A stretch of DNA of 64,000 nt. Source: Dactylosporangium aurantiacum (GTDB taxonomy: Bacteria; Actinomycetota; Actinomycetes; Mycobacteriales; Micromonosporaceae). The notes under the pieces were generated by a model. It worked only from the letters and a program-made list of their open reading frames with translations, was not told the origin of the DNA and made no database searches. The position numbers were made by a program, and so were the translations under genes. Of the stretch, positions 1-11,132 are shown one piece after another. Position 1 is the first letter of the stretch. Every line of letters begins with the position of its first letter. The stretch is taken from positions 62,001 through 126,000 of the forward strand of contig NZ_JNYJ01000011.1 in NCBI RefSeq assembly GCF_000716715.1, in the 5' to 3' direction.

Positions 1-267
1 CTCCTCGGTCGCGTGCTGGTAGCTCTCGATGCTTTCCGCGACCGGGCCGTACGGGCAATAGAGGCGGGTCGCCTTGTTGGACCGCTCCAGGATGGCGAAG
101 CACTGCCAGCCGGGGCCCCGGCCGAAGAACAGGTGCCGGCCGAGCTGCCGGTTGAACGCGGCCCAGTGGGTGCTCTGCAGGAAGTGGCCGCCGCGGGCGA
201 ACAGGTCGTCGTCCCACGAGGTGCCGGGCACCTCGGTGGACCACGCGATCGGGGAATGCTGGGACAT
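1..267 (-). CDS. FemAB/FemX-like peptidyltransferase, 5' part only (cut by left window edge)
   Basis: Reading the minus strand from ATG at 267 gives 89 open residues that run off the left edge. The start MSQHSPIAWS is followed by W18-DDDLFARGGHFLQSTHWAAF and then LG. This pattern (a Trp-Asp pair, then a hydrophobic-LQS-x2-WA block) is typical of the N-terminus of FemAB/FemX GNAT-fold enzymes, which use aminoacyl-tRNA to add amino acids to the peptidoglycan precursor. AAAGGTG lies about 13 nt upstream as a ribosome site. Only about a quarter of a typical 330-370-aa family member is visible, so the acceptor and amino-acid specificity cannot be judged. The family call is inference from this N-terminal pattern. 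Confidence 0.6.
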   Translation of the reverse strand, partial: MSQHSPIAWSTEVPGTSWDDDLFARGGHFLQSTHWAAFNRQLGRHLFFGRGPGWQCFAILERSNKATRLYCPYGPVAESIESYQHATEE

Positions 268-711
268 GCGCGGAGGGTCACCTTTCGGCGAGACAGCAGG
301 TGATCCGGTGGCGCAAGGCTAGGGAGGCGGTTGTGCGGATCCGATGAAGAACCCACGAACGGCCCGGATCGGACCGGAACCCGACGCGGGCTTCACAGGT
401 TGCTCACGATCGGCGGTGCCGGCCGGCGGCGCCGTCCGGGTCCTGATGGCACACCTGGTGCCGTTCGGCGGGCCGGACGCGTGCCACGAGATCGAGGTCG
501 GGGTGCGGCTCACGGTCACCCCCGTGCCGGGGCCGCCCTCGCCACGACACCGCGCAAAGGGCCACTGAGCAGGAAATACGCGGCATTCCGCGGAAACGTG
601 AAGCGCTTCACGATCGTCGCCCCCGGCGTGCCGTCCCGGCCGAGGCGTCTGCAGCATATGCGGACCGAAGGAGTGATTCGGGCATAACGCTGCCCGGGTG
701 CTCGCCTCGGT
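268..711. other. 444-bp intergenic region between FemAB-like gene and MFS exporter
   Basis: The region is divergent between the FemAB-like gene (minus) and the MFS gene (plus). Short open frames exist on both strands, but they have no convincing ribosome site and their compositions are Arg/Pro/Gly-rich as expected of GC-driven shadows. The only clear structure is the pair of adjacent palindromes at 586-612, listed separately. Confidence 0.5.
586..612. promoter_or_regulatory. Two adjacent palindromes; 16-bp LacI-family-like operator
   Basis: TTCCGCGGAA (586-595) is a perfect 10-bp palindrome and CGTGAAGCGCTTCACG (597-612) a perfect 16-bp palindrome, one base apart. The second contains TGAAGCGCTTCA, which fits the LacI/GalR-family operator pattern TGnAAnCGnTTnCA with the central CG. 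It lies 100 bp upstream of the MFS start, so control of that exporter is the simplest reading. No LacI-type regulator is encoded nearby. Confidence 0.5.
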
Positions 712-2046
712 GTGGTAGCCGACGCCGGGGACCGGCACGGACGGTGCACGCGGGTCGCCGCTGCCGTCCGACTGCACAGAACGGACGACGACCTGCGCAC
801 CCTCTTCATCGCCCTGCGTGAACGCAACTTCCGGATCTGGATGGGCGCCGGCTTCGTGTCGGTCAGCGGCACCTGGATGCAGTCGCTCGCCGTCAACTGG
901 TACGTGCTGCAGGCCACCGGATCCGCGGGCCTGATGGGCGTGGCCCTGCTGCTGCAGTCACTGCCGGTGCTGCTGCTCAGCCCGTGGGCCGGTGCGCTCG
1001 CCGACCGCGTGCCCGGCCGGCCGCTGCTGCTGTGCACCCAGCTCGTCCACGCCGGCCTCGCCGGGCTGCTCGCCGCGGCGGCGTGGAGCCACGTCGGTGG
1101 GCTCGGGGTCGTGTACGCCATCTCCGTCCTCGGCGGTGTCGTCAACGCCGTCGAGGGGCCGGCGATGGGCCGGTTCGGCTCGACGATCGTCGAGCCGGGC
1201 GCGCTGACCAACGCGCTGTCGCTCGGCTCGCTGGTCAACTCGTGCGGCCGGATCCTGGGCATGGCGCTGGGTGGCGTCGCGGCCGCGACGGTCGGGCCGG
1301 CGCCCCTGTTCGCCGGCAACGCGGTCAGCTTCCTCGGGGTGGTCGTCGCGCTGCTGGCCATCAGGCCCCGCCTCGGCGGCGCCGGCCGGGCGCAGATCGT
1401 CCACGACGTCGAGATGGCGGGTGTCCACGGTGTCCGCGCCGGTCTGCGGTACCTGCGCCGGCGACCGGTCGTGCTGATCACGCTCGGGCTGGCCACGGTG
1501 CTCGGCAGCCTGGGCCGCAACTACCAGGTGACGATGGCGGCGATGAGCAACGGTCCCCTGCACATCGGGGCGTCCGGCTACGGCCTGCTGTCCATGTGCT
1601 TCGCGGCCGGCACGGTGCTCGGCGCGCTCGTCGCGGCCTCGCAGTCGGACCTGGGCTATCAGACGCTGATCGGGGCGGGGCTGGTCACCAGCCTGCTGCA
1701 GGTGTACTCCGGGCTGTCGAGCGGGGTGTGGAGCTTCGCCGCGGCCATGGTGCTGATCGGCGCGGGTGCGGTGCTGATCGACACCACGGTGTCGGCCCGG
1801 GTGCAGTTGGACACGGACACCGGGATGCGTGGCCGGATGCTCGGGGTCATGTCGGTGACGGGTTCGCTCGCCGGCGCGCTCGGCGCGCCGCTGCTGGGTT
1901 GGCTCTCCGAGTGGGTCGGTCCGCGCCAGACCCTCGTCCTGGCGGGCGTGCTGACCACGGGGGCGTGCGTCGCCGCCGGTCTGGCGCTCAGTGGTGCGCG
2001 GCGCCGCTGGGCCGCACCGGTGTACCCCGAGCCGGTGACCCCCTGA
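712..2046 (+). CDS. MFS exporter (EntS/MFS_3-like)
   Basis: A 444-aa multi-pass membrane protein of the major facilitator superfamily. The first helix follows LRERNFRIWMGAGFVSVSG, the usual opening of the EntS/MFS_3 subgroup (siderophore or drug exporters). The cytoplasmic loop 2-3 motif appears as PWAGALADRVPGRPLLL, a match to the conserved GxLaDrxGRR signature. Twelve hydrophobic segments can be followed to the C-terminus. The GTG at 712 is the only reasonable in-frame start before the first helix, but no good ribosome site precedes it, so the first 20 or so residues are uncertain. A hairpin at 2068-2088 follows the gene. Substrate cannot be told from the sequence. Confidence 0.85.
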   Translation: MVADAGDRHGRCTRVAAAVRLHRTDDDLRTLFIALRERNFRIWMGAGFVSVSGTWMQSLAVNWYVLQATGSAGLMGVALLLQSLPVLLLSPWAGALADRVPGRPLLLCTQLVHAGLAGLLAAAAWSHVGGLGVVYAISVLGGVVNAVEGPAMGRFGSTIVEPGALTNALSLGSLVNSCGRILGMALGGVAAATVGPAPLFAGNAVSFLGVVVALLAIRPRLGGAGRAQIVHDVEMAGVHGVRAGLRYLRRRPVVLITLGLATVLGSLGRNYQVTMAAMSNGPLHIGASGYGLLSMCFAAGTVLGALVAASQSDLGYQTLIGAGLVTSLLQVYSGLSSGVWSFAAAMVLIGAGAVLIDTTVSARVQLDTDTGMRGRMLGVMSVTGSLAGALGAPLLGWLSEWVGPRQTLVLAGVLTTGACVAAGLALSGARRRWAAPVYPEPVTP

Positions 2047-2067
2047 CCACCGTCCCGGCACATGCGA

Positions 2068-2088
2068 AAGGCCAGCTCAGCTGGCCTT
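2068..2088. terminator. Bidirectional terminator hairpin
   Basis: AAGGCCAG pairs with CTGGCCTT around a 5-nt CTCAG loop. It sits between the convergent MFS gene (ends 2046) and the small minus-strand gene ending at 2151. There is no U-tract, as is common in GC-rich actinobacteria. Confidence 0.6.
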
Positions 2089-2150
2089 CGTGTGGTGTGC
2101 GTATTGATGTGTGGTGCGAGGTGGCGCGGCTGGCGGGCCGGGCCGGACCG

Positions 2151-2408
2151 TCAGGCGGCGGCGCCGGCCAGCGCGGGCGCCATGGCCCGGGCGCACAGCT
2201 CGCGGGCCCACTGGATCCGGCCCTGTGCGATCTCGGGCCGGTCGCCGAACACCTCGGCGGCGCGGGCGTAGCACTCGTCCGCACCGAGCTGTCCGAGGGT
2301 GCGGTGAACGGTTTCGCGAACAGTGGTGTCGTCAAGGTCGCTGAATGCGGAAGCGTCGGAGACGAACAGGGCCATGCTCAGCAGCGGATCGACCGGGCAA
2401 GTCGTCAT
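2151..2408 (-). CDS. Small hypothetical protein, 85 aa
   Basis: ATG at 2408 is preceded by AGGTGATCC, a good ribosome site, which decides this start over longer in-frame extensions. The protein begins MTTCPVDPLLSMALF and is predicted mostly alpha-helical and acidic in the first half, with an Ala-rich C-terminus. No family was recognised. The motifs (DLDDTTVRETVHRTLGQLG, then a C-Y-A-R helix) look like a compact helical bundle of actinobacterial type. It is monocistronic, with terminators or gaps on both sides. Confidence 0.6.
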   Translation of the reverse strand: MTTCPVDPLLSMALFVSDASAFSDLDDTTVRETVHRTLGQLGADECYARAAEVFGDRPEIAQGRIQWARELCARAMAPALAGAAA

Positions 2409-2606
2409 GGGGATCACCTGTTCAAGGGGTATCGAATGGGTCTGTATCCACCGTCCCTCGTACCGTTGGGTGACGGCCTCGGCGCCAGCAAGACTGTCCG
2501 AGTGCGGGTTTCCGCACCCGCACATACCAGCTAGCAGGGGTGCCCTCCGCGCCGCGCCGCCGGGCGGCGGCCGAGGGGCGAGACATCGCATCCCGGCACC
2601 CGCCCG

Positions 2607-3116
2607 TCAGCCACCCTCCTGGGCGTGGCCCTCGTCGAGCGCCGCGCTGAGCAGGTCCCGGGCCTCGGCGCCGCCGTCGAGCTGGCGGTTGACCCGGTGG
2701 GTGACCTGCCAGCCCCGCGCGGTGCGGACGAACTGCCAGCGGTTGGCGCCCGTACGCCAGATCCGGAAGCTGTCGGTCGTGTCGTCGCGGAGCACCAGCT
2801 GCGAGTAGGCGGTGGCGACGGCCCGGTCGCCGGCCACCTCCACGTGCGGCAGGCCCTGCAGATGCGCGGCGCCGGCGTGGATGAGCCGCTGGTGCAGCTC
2901 GCCGTCCACCATGGCCGCGATGGCCGCGCGGCCGTGCAGCACCGCCGGGTAGGTGTCGTAGACGCCGTCGTCGGTCCACAGCTGCGCGGCCGGGCCCGCG
3001 GAGCCGCTGTCGACGGCGGGACCGTACGTGGCGAGGATCTGCATGATGGCGAGCCGGTCCTCCAGGTCCCGCACCCGGCGCCGCAGCTCGGCGATCGCGT
3101 CGTCCTGCTCCGGCAT
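2607..3116 (-). CDS. SnoaL-like / NTF2-fold protein, 169 aa
   Basis: ATG at 3116 sits 6 nt from GAGGAGGT, a near-perfect ribosome site, so the upstream Arg-rich extension is rejected. The body shows the SnoaL_4 layout: an N-terminal helix with LEDRLAIMQILATYGPAVDSG, then LWTDDGVYDTYPAVLHGRAAI, then later strands including YSQLVLRDD and WQVTHRVNRQL. The family makes a cone-shaped alpha+beta pocket used by polyketide cyclases, dehydratases and ketosteroid-isomerase relatives, often with an Asp/His pair. No biosynthetic neighbours are present, so the substrate is unknown. Confidence 0.8.
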   Translation of the reverse strand: MPEQDDAIAELRRRVRDLEDRLAIMQILATYGPAVDSGSAGPAAQLWTDDGVYDTYPAVLHGRAAIAAMVDGELHQRLIHAGAAHLQGLPHVEVAGDRAVATAYSQLVLRDDTTDSFRIWRTGANRWQFVRTARGWQVTHRVNRQLDGGAEARDLLSAALDEGHAQEGG

Positions 3117-3320
3117 GCCGTACCTCCTCGACGGTGTCCGCCTTCGTGCCGCCAGGAGGGCGACCGCGGCGGTGGGGCGACGCCGTCGCCGCCCCACCGC
3201 CGGCTGATACCCGGCTCAGGCGCCGGTGAACGCCGCGGCCTGCCCGGCCCGCCGCGCGGCGCGCCAGGCGGTGCCGCGAATGTCCTAGGATGCTCCAGGG
3301 GTTGGGCTTCCGCTCACGCG

Positions 3321-3343
3321 CGGGCGGCGCCGTCCGCCGCCCG
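3321..3343 (-). terminator. Terminator hairpin after the DUF1876 gene
   Basis: CGGGCGGCG pairs with CGCCGCCCG around a 5-nt loop, just past the stop of the minus-strand DUF1876 gene (ends 3348). Confidence 0.5.
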
Positions 3344-3347
3344 CGGC

Positions 3348-3617
3348 TCACCCGGCCAGGTGTACCGGCTCGCCGGACGTGGCCTGGATGTCGGTCGCGG
3401 CCGCGACCAGCACGCGGTGCCCGAGGTCGGACAGCGCCCGCGCCACGGCCAGCTCGTCGCCGATCTCCGGGACGTCCTCGTCCGCGGGGTTCAGGCGCGC
3501 CTCGCCGTACCCGCGAAGCTGGGTCGCGTCGCCGGCCTCCAGGCGGGCCTCGGCGTACGTGCGGCCGTCGTCCTCACCGATGGAGACGTCGACATTCCAG
3601 TGCTTGGTGGTCACCAT
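3348..3617 (-). CDS. DUF1876 / Rv2632c-type small protein, 89 aa
   Basis: ATG at 3617 follows GAGGAGG at 6 nt spacing. The sequence VTTKHWNVDVSIGEDDGRT, then A-E-A-R-L and a C-terminal helix ELAVARALSDLGHRVLVAA, matches the DUF1876 family (Mycobacterium Rv2632c and Rv1738), small alpha/beta proteins with a dsRBD-like or hibernation-factor-like fold. In mycobacteria Rv1738 belongs to the hypoxia/dormancy regulon, which is controlled by two-component kinases. Here the gene lies next to and divergent from two histidine kinases, a parallel worth noting, but no DosR-type box was seen in the 219-bp gap. Confidence 0.85.
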   Translation of the reverse strand: MVTTKHWNVDVSIGEDDGRTYAEARLEAGDATQLRGYGEARLNPADEDVPEIGDELAVARALSDLGHRVLVAAATDIQATSGEPVHLAG

Positions 3618-3836
3618 GGCAGCCTCCTCGTCGTCCTCGGGCCGGCCGGTGCCGGAGCGGTGGGCTTCCCGCGCTCTTCCCACGGCGGCGGGGTTCACAC
3701 CACCGATGTCGCGGCGGGTGCGGGCGGGGTGAAACCGGGGATGGTGGCGGTACCCCCGCGACGGTTCGCGGCGCGGTGGACGCGGTAGCGTAAGCGCATG
3801 TCGTTCTGATCCGCTTTTGGTCAGGATCAACCCATT

Positions 3837-5432
3837 TTGCTGCACAGACCCTCGCCGACCCCGCTCGCCGTCGCCGCCGTGTCGGTGGTCGCCGTTGTCG
3901 GCTTGGCCAGTTCGGGGCTGCTGGGCCGGCGGTGGTCGCCGTTCCTCGACGACGTCGGCCAGTTCACGGCCGCGCTGGCGGCGACCGTCGCCTGCTGGAC
4001 CACCGCCGGCCGGCACACCGGCGGTCAGCGGTGGTGGCGGGTGTGGATGGGCGCCGGGGCCTGCGGCTGGATGGTCGGGCAGTTCTTCTGGACCTGGTAC
4101 CGGCTGGTCAACCACGCCGGGCTGCCGAGCCCGTCGTACGCGGACGCCGGGTACCTCACGATGCCGGGGTTCGCGCTCCTGGCGATCATCGTCCTGGCCG
4201 CGGACCGGCCGACGCACGGCCCGCCGCGGCGGCAGCGCAACCTGCTGATCGTGCTCGACGGGCTCATGGTCGTGGGGGCGCTGTTCGCGCTCGCCTGGGC
4301 CACCGCGCTCGGGGCGGTGGTGCGCACCGGCGCGGCCACCCCGCTCGCCTACTCGGTCGCGATCGCCTACCCGGTCACCGACCTGCTGCTCACCATCATG
4401 ATCGTCCTGCTGGTCACCACGACGGCGACCGCGCCGAACCGGTTCCAGCTGGTCCTGCTCGGCGCCGGGCTGTGCTCGCTGTCGTTCTCCGACACGGTCT
4501 TCGCCTACCTGGTGACCAAGGGCGCGAACAGCATGTCGCCGCTGGCCAACTCCGGGTTCGTGGCGGGGTTCGCGCTGATCGCCGTCGCCGCGCTCACGCC
4601 GGCGCGGGAGGGGCGGCGCTGGCCCGCGTGCCCGCACGCGCACTGGGGTCACCTGCTGCTGCCGTACGTGCCGGTCGCCGGGACGGTCGTGCTGCTGGTC
4701 GTGCAGCTCGTCCGGGACATCGGGATGGACAGCGTCGAGGTCGTCGCCGTGACCGCGGTCATCGGGCTGCTGATCGTCCGCCAGGCGGTGGTGCTCGTGG
4801 ACAGCGCCAACCTCGTGGCGTCGCGGGCGCGGCTCGTGCTCGCCGCCGACCAGACCCGCCGCCGGCTCGAGCGCGACCTGCACGACGGCATCCAGCAGCG
4901 GCTCATCTCGCTGGGGCTCGACGTGCGCAGGATCGAGGCGACCGTGCCGCCGGACCTGCCGGAGCTGCGCGAGGAGCTGGTCGGCCTCGCCGAAGGGCTC
5001 AGCGGCGCGGTCAACGACGTGCGGGAGCTGTCCCGCGGCGTCCACCCGGCGATCCTCGTCGGGGGCGGCCTGCGACCCGCCCTCGGCGGGCTGGCCCGCC
5101 GGGCGGCCATCCCGGTGGAGTTGGACGTCCAGGTGGAGGGGCGGCTGCCGGAGCCGGTCGAGGTCGGCGCGTACTACATGGTGACGGAGGCGCTGACGAA
5201 CGCCGCGAAGCACGCCCAGGCCACGCTCGTCCACGTCGCCGTGCGGGTCCTGGACGACTACCTGCGCCTGACGGTGAGCGACGACGGCGTCGGGGGCGCC
5301 GACCCGAAACGCGGCACCGGCCTCACCGGACTGATCGACCGGGCCGAGGCGCTCGGCGGCAAGCTGACCATCGAGAGCCCGGCCGGCCGGGGCACCCGCC
5401 TGCAGGCCGACCTGCCGCTCGGCGAGCCGTGA
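3837..5432 (+). CDS. NarL-type membrane sensor histidine kinase, 531 aa
   Basis: An N-terminal half with about nine hydrophobic helices (residues 10-320) is followed by a HisKA_3 dimerisation/phosphoacceptor helix, RRRLERDLHDGIQQRL, with His in DLHDG. The HATPase_c domain carries the N-box EALTNAAKHA, G1 DDGVGGA and G2 GTGLTGL. This is the layout of NarX/DesK-type kinases that phosphorylate a LuxR-type regulator. No response regulator is encoded in the window, so the partner is elsewhere. TTG at 3837 is used because the upstream ATG at 3798 runs into a stop after three codons; AGGA lies about 12 nt upstream. A second kinase follows on the same strand 159 bp later. Confidence 0.9.
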   Translation: MLHRPSPTPLAVAAVSVVAVVGLASSGLLGRRWSPFLDDVGQFTAALAATVACWTTAGRHTGGQRWWRVWMGAGACGWMVGQFFWTWYRLVNHAGLPSPSYADAGYLTMPGFALLAIIVLAADRPTHGPPRRQRNLLIVLDGLMVVGALFALAWATALGAVVRTGAATPLAYSVAIAYPVTDLLLTIMIVLLVTTTATAPNRFQLVLLGAGLCSLSFSDTVFAYLVTKGANSMSPLANSGFVAGFALIAVAALTPAREGRRWPACPHAHWGHLLLPYVPVAGTVVLLVVQLVRDIGMDSVEVVAVTAVIGLLIVRQAVVLVDSANLVASRARLVLAADQTRRRLERDLHDGIQQRLISLGLDVRRIEATVPPDLPELREELVGLAEGLSGAVNDVRELSRGVHPAILVGGGLRPALGGLARRAAIPVELDVQVEGRLPEPVEVGAYYMVTEALTNAAKHAQATLVHVAVRVLDDYLRLTVSDDGVGGADPKRGTGLTGLIDRAEALGGKLTIESPAGRGTRLQADLPLGEP

Positions 5433-5473
5433 GGGCGGTGGCGCCCGGCGCGCGCCTGCGGCCGGGGGCAGGT

Positions 5474-5488
5474 CACCCGGATCGGGTG
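5474..5488. terminator. Small hairpin between the two kinase genes
   Basis: CACCCG pairs with CGGGTG over a GAT loop. It is weak (6 bp) and may be an attenuator or nothing. Confidence 0.25.
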
Positions 5489-5591
5489 GTGTTGGGGGTC
5501 GGGCAGCAGGCGAACGGTCGGACGTGTGCATGCCGGACGGATGCGGACACGGCCCAGTCCCGATCCACGACCCCGCCGACCGGGAAGGCGC

Positions 5592-7505
5592 ATGACGGTG
5601 ACGAAGGGTGTCCAGCACCGGCTCATCACATTGTTGCTGCCGGAGAAGCCGCCGCCGCTCTTCGTCGGCGTCATCGTCGCCGTGGTGGTCGTCGCCGTCG
5701 AGACGGTGGGCCTGGCGCTGCTGCACGCCGCTGATCCGCAGCGACCGCCGATCGCCGTCATCTACATCCTCGGCGTGGTGGCGTTGACGGCCGTGTGGGG
5801 CGCCCGGCTCGGCATCGGCGTCGCGCTGGCCAGCACGCTGGTGTTCAACTTCATCTACATCTCGCCGCTCGGGCTGCACCTGAGCACGTCGCAGGATCTC
5901 CAGCGGGCCGTGACCTTCGGGCTCGTGGCGCTGGCCAGCGGTGGGCTGGCCGACGTCGCCCGGACGCGTGCGGCGGAGGCACGGCAGCGGGCGGCGGAGG
6001 GAGACTTTGCCTCCGAGTTCGCCCGCCGCGTCCTCGCCGAGGACGAGCTGGCCTCCGGGCTCCGGGCCGGATCGCGGTGTCTCGCGGCCTGGCTGGGCCT
6101 GTCCCCCGTGGCGATCGAGATTGGCGCCGCGCCGGGCGAGGCGAAGATCGCCGGCGCGACCGTGCTCGAACTCGCCGGCAAGGGGCGCGGCCGGGTGCGG
6201 CTCGTCGTCCCGGACACCACCCCGCCGGAGACACTGGAACGCCTCCGCGACCGGCTGGGCCCCGTGCTGGACGAGATCGTCCACATCGCCGTCGACCGCC
6301 ACGAGCTCATCGGCACCCTGCGCGCCAGCCAGCAGGCCACCCAGGCGCTGCTGGCCGAGCAGGCGGCGCTGCGGCGGGTGGCCACGTTGGTCGCCACCGG
6401 CAGCCCGCCCCGGGAGGTGTTCGCGGCGGTGACGGCCGAGCTGCACCGCTTGTTCCAAGGCTTCCACACGGCGCTGATGCGGTACGAGCCGGACCGCACC
6501 GTCACAGCGGTCTCCGAGCGCGACACCGGCGGGCGGCTGATGCCCGATCACCCGAGCCTGCCGATCACGGGGGAGAACATCGCCGGCATGATCCTGCGGA
6601 CCCGCCGCACGGCGCAGATCGACTACGACACCGCCACCGGGCCGATCGCCGAGCGGCTGCGGGCCCGCGGGGTCCGACGGGGTCTCGGCGTGCCGATCGT
6701 GGTCGACGGCGAGCTCTGGGGGATCATGCTCGTGCTGTCCGTCAGGCCGGAGCCGGTGCCCGCCGACGCTGAGCAGCGCCTCGGCGACTTCACCGAGCTC
6801 GTCGCCGCCGCCATCGCCAGCACCGAGAACCGCGCCCGCCTCATCGCGTCCCGCGGCCGTCTCGTCGCCGCCGCCGACGACGCGCGGCGCCGCATCGAAC
6901 GCGACCTGCACGACGGGCCGCAGCAGCGCATCGTCGCGCTCGCCCTGCGGCTGCGCATGGCGCAGGACTCGGTGCTGGACGACCCGGCGGCGGCGGGGCG
7001 CCTGCTGTCCGAGACCGTGCGGAACCTCACCGAGATCCACGAGTGCATGACCGACCTCGCCCGCGGCATCCACCCGGCCCTGCTCACCCAGGGCGGGATC
7101 TGCCCGATGCTGCGCACGCTGGTGCGGCGCAGCACCGTGCCGGTCGACCTGCGGCTGCAGGTCGACCGCCGGCTGCCCGAGCGGGTGGAGGTGGCCGTGT
7201 ACTACGTGGTCTCGGAGGCGCTGACCAACATCGCCAAGCACGCGCACGCGTCGACCGCCAGCGTGACGGTCGGCGCGGACGAGCGGCGGGTCTGGCTGTC
7301 GGTGCGCGACGACGGTGTGGGCGGGGCCAGGCTGGACGGCGGCACGGGCCTGGTCGGCCTGCGCGACCGTGTCGAGGCGCTGGGCGGCCGGCTCAGCGTC
7401 GTCAGCCCGCCGGCGCACGGCACGACGCTGACCGCGGAGATCGCGCTCGCCGAGCCGGACCCCTGCGCCGCCGTCGCGCCGTTCCCGATGGTCCGGGCCG
7501 GCTGA
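5592..7505 (+). CDS. DUF4118-GAF sensor histidine kinase (NarL type), 637 aa
   Basis: ATG at 5592 follows GGGAAGG at good spacing; an upstream in-frame ATG at 5526 would add a Pro/Arg-rich tail and is not used. Residues about 20-110 hold a KdpD-like (DUF4118) four-helix membrane block including IYILGVVALTAVWGARLGIG. A linker, then a GAF domain (about 255-415), lead to HisKA_3 with RRRIERDLHDGPQQRI and an ATPase domain with EALTNIAKHA, DDGVGGA and GTGLVGL. GAF domains in this setting bind heme, flavin or small ligands. The kinase core is similar to that of the upstream gene. No response regulator is adjacent, so both look like orphan sensors. Confidence 0.9.
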   Translation: MTVTKGVQHRLITLLLPEKPPPLFVGVIVAVVVVAVETVGLALLHAADPQRPPIAVIYILGVVALTAVWGARLGIGVALASTLVFNFIYISPLGLHLSTSQDLQRAVTFGLVALASGGLADVARTRAAEARQRAAEGDFASEFARRVLAEDELASGLRAGSRCLAAWLGLSPVAIEIGAAPGEAKIAGATVLELAGKGRGRVRLVVPDTTPPETLERLRDRLGPVLDEIVHIAVDRHELIGTLRASQQATQALLAEQAALRRVATLVATGSPPREVFAAVTAELHRLFQGFHTALMRYEPDRTVTAVSERDTGGRLMPDHPSLPITGENIAGMILRTRRTAQIDYDTATGPIAERLRARGVRRGLGVPIVVDGELWGIMLVLSVRPEPVPADAEQRLGDFTELVAAAIASTENRARLIASRGRLVAAADDARRRIERDLHDGPQQRIVALALRLRMAQDSVLDDPAAAGRLLSETVRNLTEIHECMTDLARGIHPALLTQGGICPMLRTLVRRSTVPVDLRLQVDRRLPERVEVAVYYVVSEALTNIAKHAHASTASVTVGADERRVWLSVRDDGVGGARLDGGTGLVGLRDRVEALGGRLSVVSPPAHGTTLTAEIALAEPDPCAAVAPFPMVRAG

Positions 7506-7551
7506 CGCGCCGGCCGCGCGACGGCGGCGGCGGGGGACCGGCGGTGCGATG

Positions 7552-7589
7552 GCGCCCGGGGGCCGGCGCGGACACCGGCCCCCGGGCGC
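7552..7589. terminator. Strong bidirectional terminator hairpin
   Basis: A perfect 15-bp stem, GCGCCCGGGGGCCGG (7552-7566) with its complement at 7575-7589, and an 8-nt loop. It lies between the convergent kinase (ends 7505) and glycosidase (ends 7596). Confidence 0.8.
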
Positions 7590-7595
7590 GCCCGG

Positions 7596-10280
<2,685 letters not shown>

Positions 10281-10402
10281 CTACTGCTCCTTTCGCTCGC
10301 CACGGAACCGGTGCCGGCGTCGTGTGGTCAGGGACGCGGTGCGCGGGCGTGGCGGCGGACCCCGGGCACCAATCGACACCCTTACATGGCGGGACAGCAT
10401 AC

Positions 10403-10408
10403 ATCATA
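10403..10408 (-). promoter_or_regulatory. Candidate -10 element for the beta-helix glycosidase
   Basis: On the minus strand TATGAT occurs in an unusually AT-rich patch (about 10383-10430), with a weak -35 (GAGGCA) 17 nt upstream. It would give a 5' leader of roughly 115 nt. Inferred from sequence only. Confidence 0.35.
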
Positions 10409-10534
10409 CGAATCATGTTTAGGGATGCCTCGGTGCCGGGCCCGCGGCCGGCGTCACCGGCGGGGATCCGGTGGTCGAGGGTGGCGCCGCCGGACCACGC
10501 CGTCGCAACGCCGCCGCCGCCGCGATCGAGTTGA

Positions 10535-11132
10535 ATGTCCATTATGGACGTGCGGGCGGCACGCGCCGGCTCCTACTCCACGTTCGACCTGTCGGCGTAC
10601 GCCGGTCTCAGCGTCACCTCGGCGGCCGTGCGGGTGCCGGAGCTCTTCGTCGCCGACTGCGCCAGGCCGTCCGGCGTCGCGCTGTACGAGTACCGGGTCG
10701 CGTCCGACGCGCCGACGATCGAGGACCACGACCCCGATGCGGCGGCTGGTGAACGAGTCCGGCGGCGGATCCGACCTGCACGTCGCCGGCCGGAGCGCCG
10801 ACGGCACCAGGTCCGAGAAGAGCTCGGCCGTCGTCAACCCGCGCGGCGCGCCGATCGTCACGTCCGAGCAGTGCCCGATCGGTGGCCCGCTCGGCGCGGC
10901 CGCCGGCACCCCCGGGGTGTTCGTGGTGACGTCATACGTGCCGGGGGTGGTGTCGTACTCGTACCGGATCGACAACGGCCCGAAGGTGGTCGCGCCCACC
11001 GACGCCGCCGGCAACGTCGTCATCACCTACACGCCGGCCACCCCGGGCCCGCACGCGGTCACCATCGGCTTCGGTCTCCTGGCCGACGGGGTCGGGGTCG
11101 GCGGAGGTGTCTACACCTGCGTCGCGGGCTGA
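10535..11132 (+). pseudogene. Frameshifted remnant of a secreted DNRLRE/Ig-like repeat protein
   Basis: Frame 2 from 10535 encodes GSYSTFDLSAYAGLSVTSA and continues to about 10740. This resembles the strand pattern of DNRLRE-type domains (FDLS, then tVTSA). Meaningful sequence then continues in another frame from about 10735 to the stop at 11132: SSAVVNPRGAP, then PGVVSYSYRIDNGP and VITYTPATPGPHAVTIGF, an Ig-like repeat common in large secreted actinobacterial proteins. There is no signal peptide, and the two parts need a frameshift to be joined. Its end overlaps the convergent EamA gene by 22 nt. Best read as a decaying fragment. Confidence 0.55.

Noticed and set aside
319..777. Several short open frames in the first intergenic region
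   Set aside because: No ribosome sites, mutual overlap on both strands, shadow composition.
3618..3836. DosR-type box between DUF1876 and the kinases
   Set aside because: No GGGAC-N-GTCCC-like palindrome is present.
3348..7418. 1356-aa open frame on the minus strand
   Set aside because: It is the complement of the two histidine kinase genes; composition is Arg/Gly/Gln/His shadow sequence. Only its last 89 codons (the DUF1876 gene) are real.
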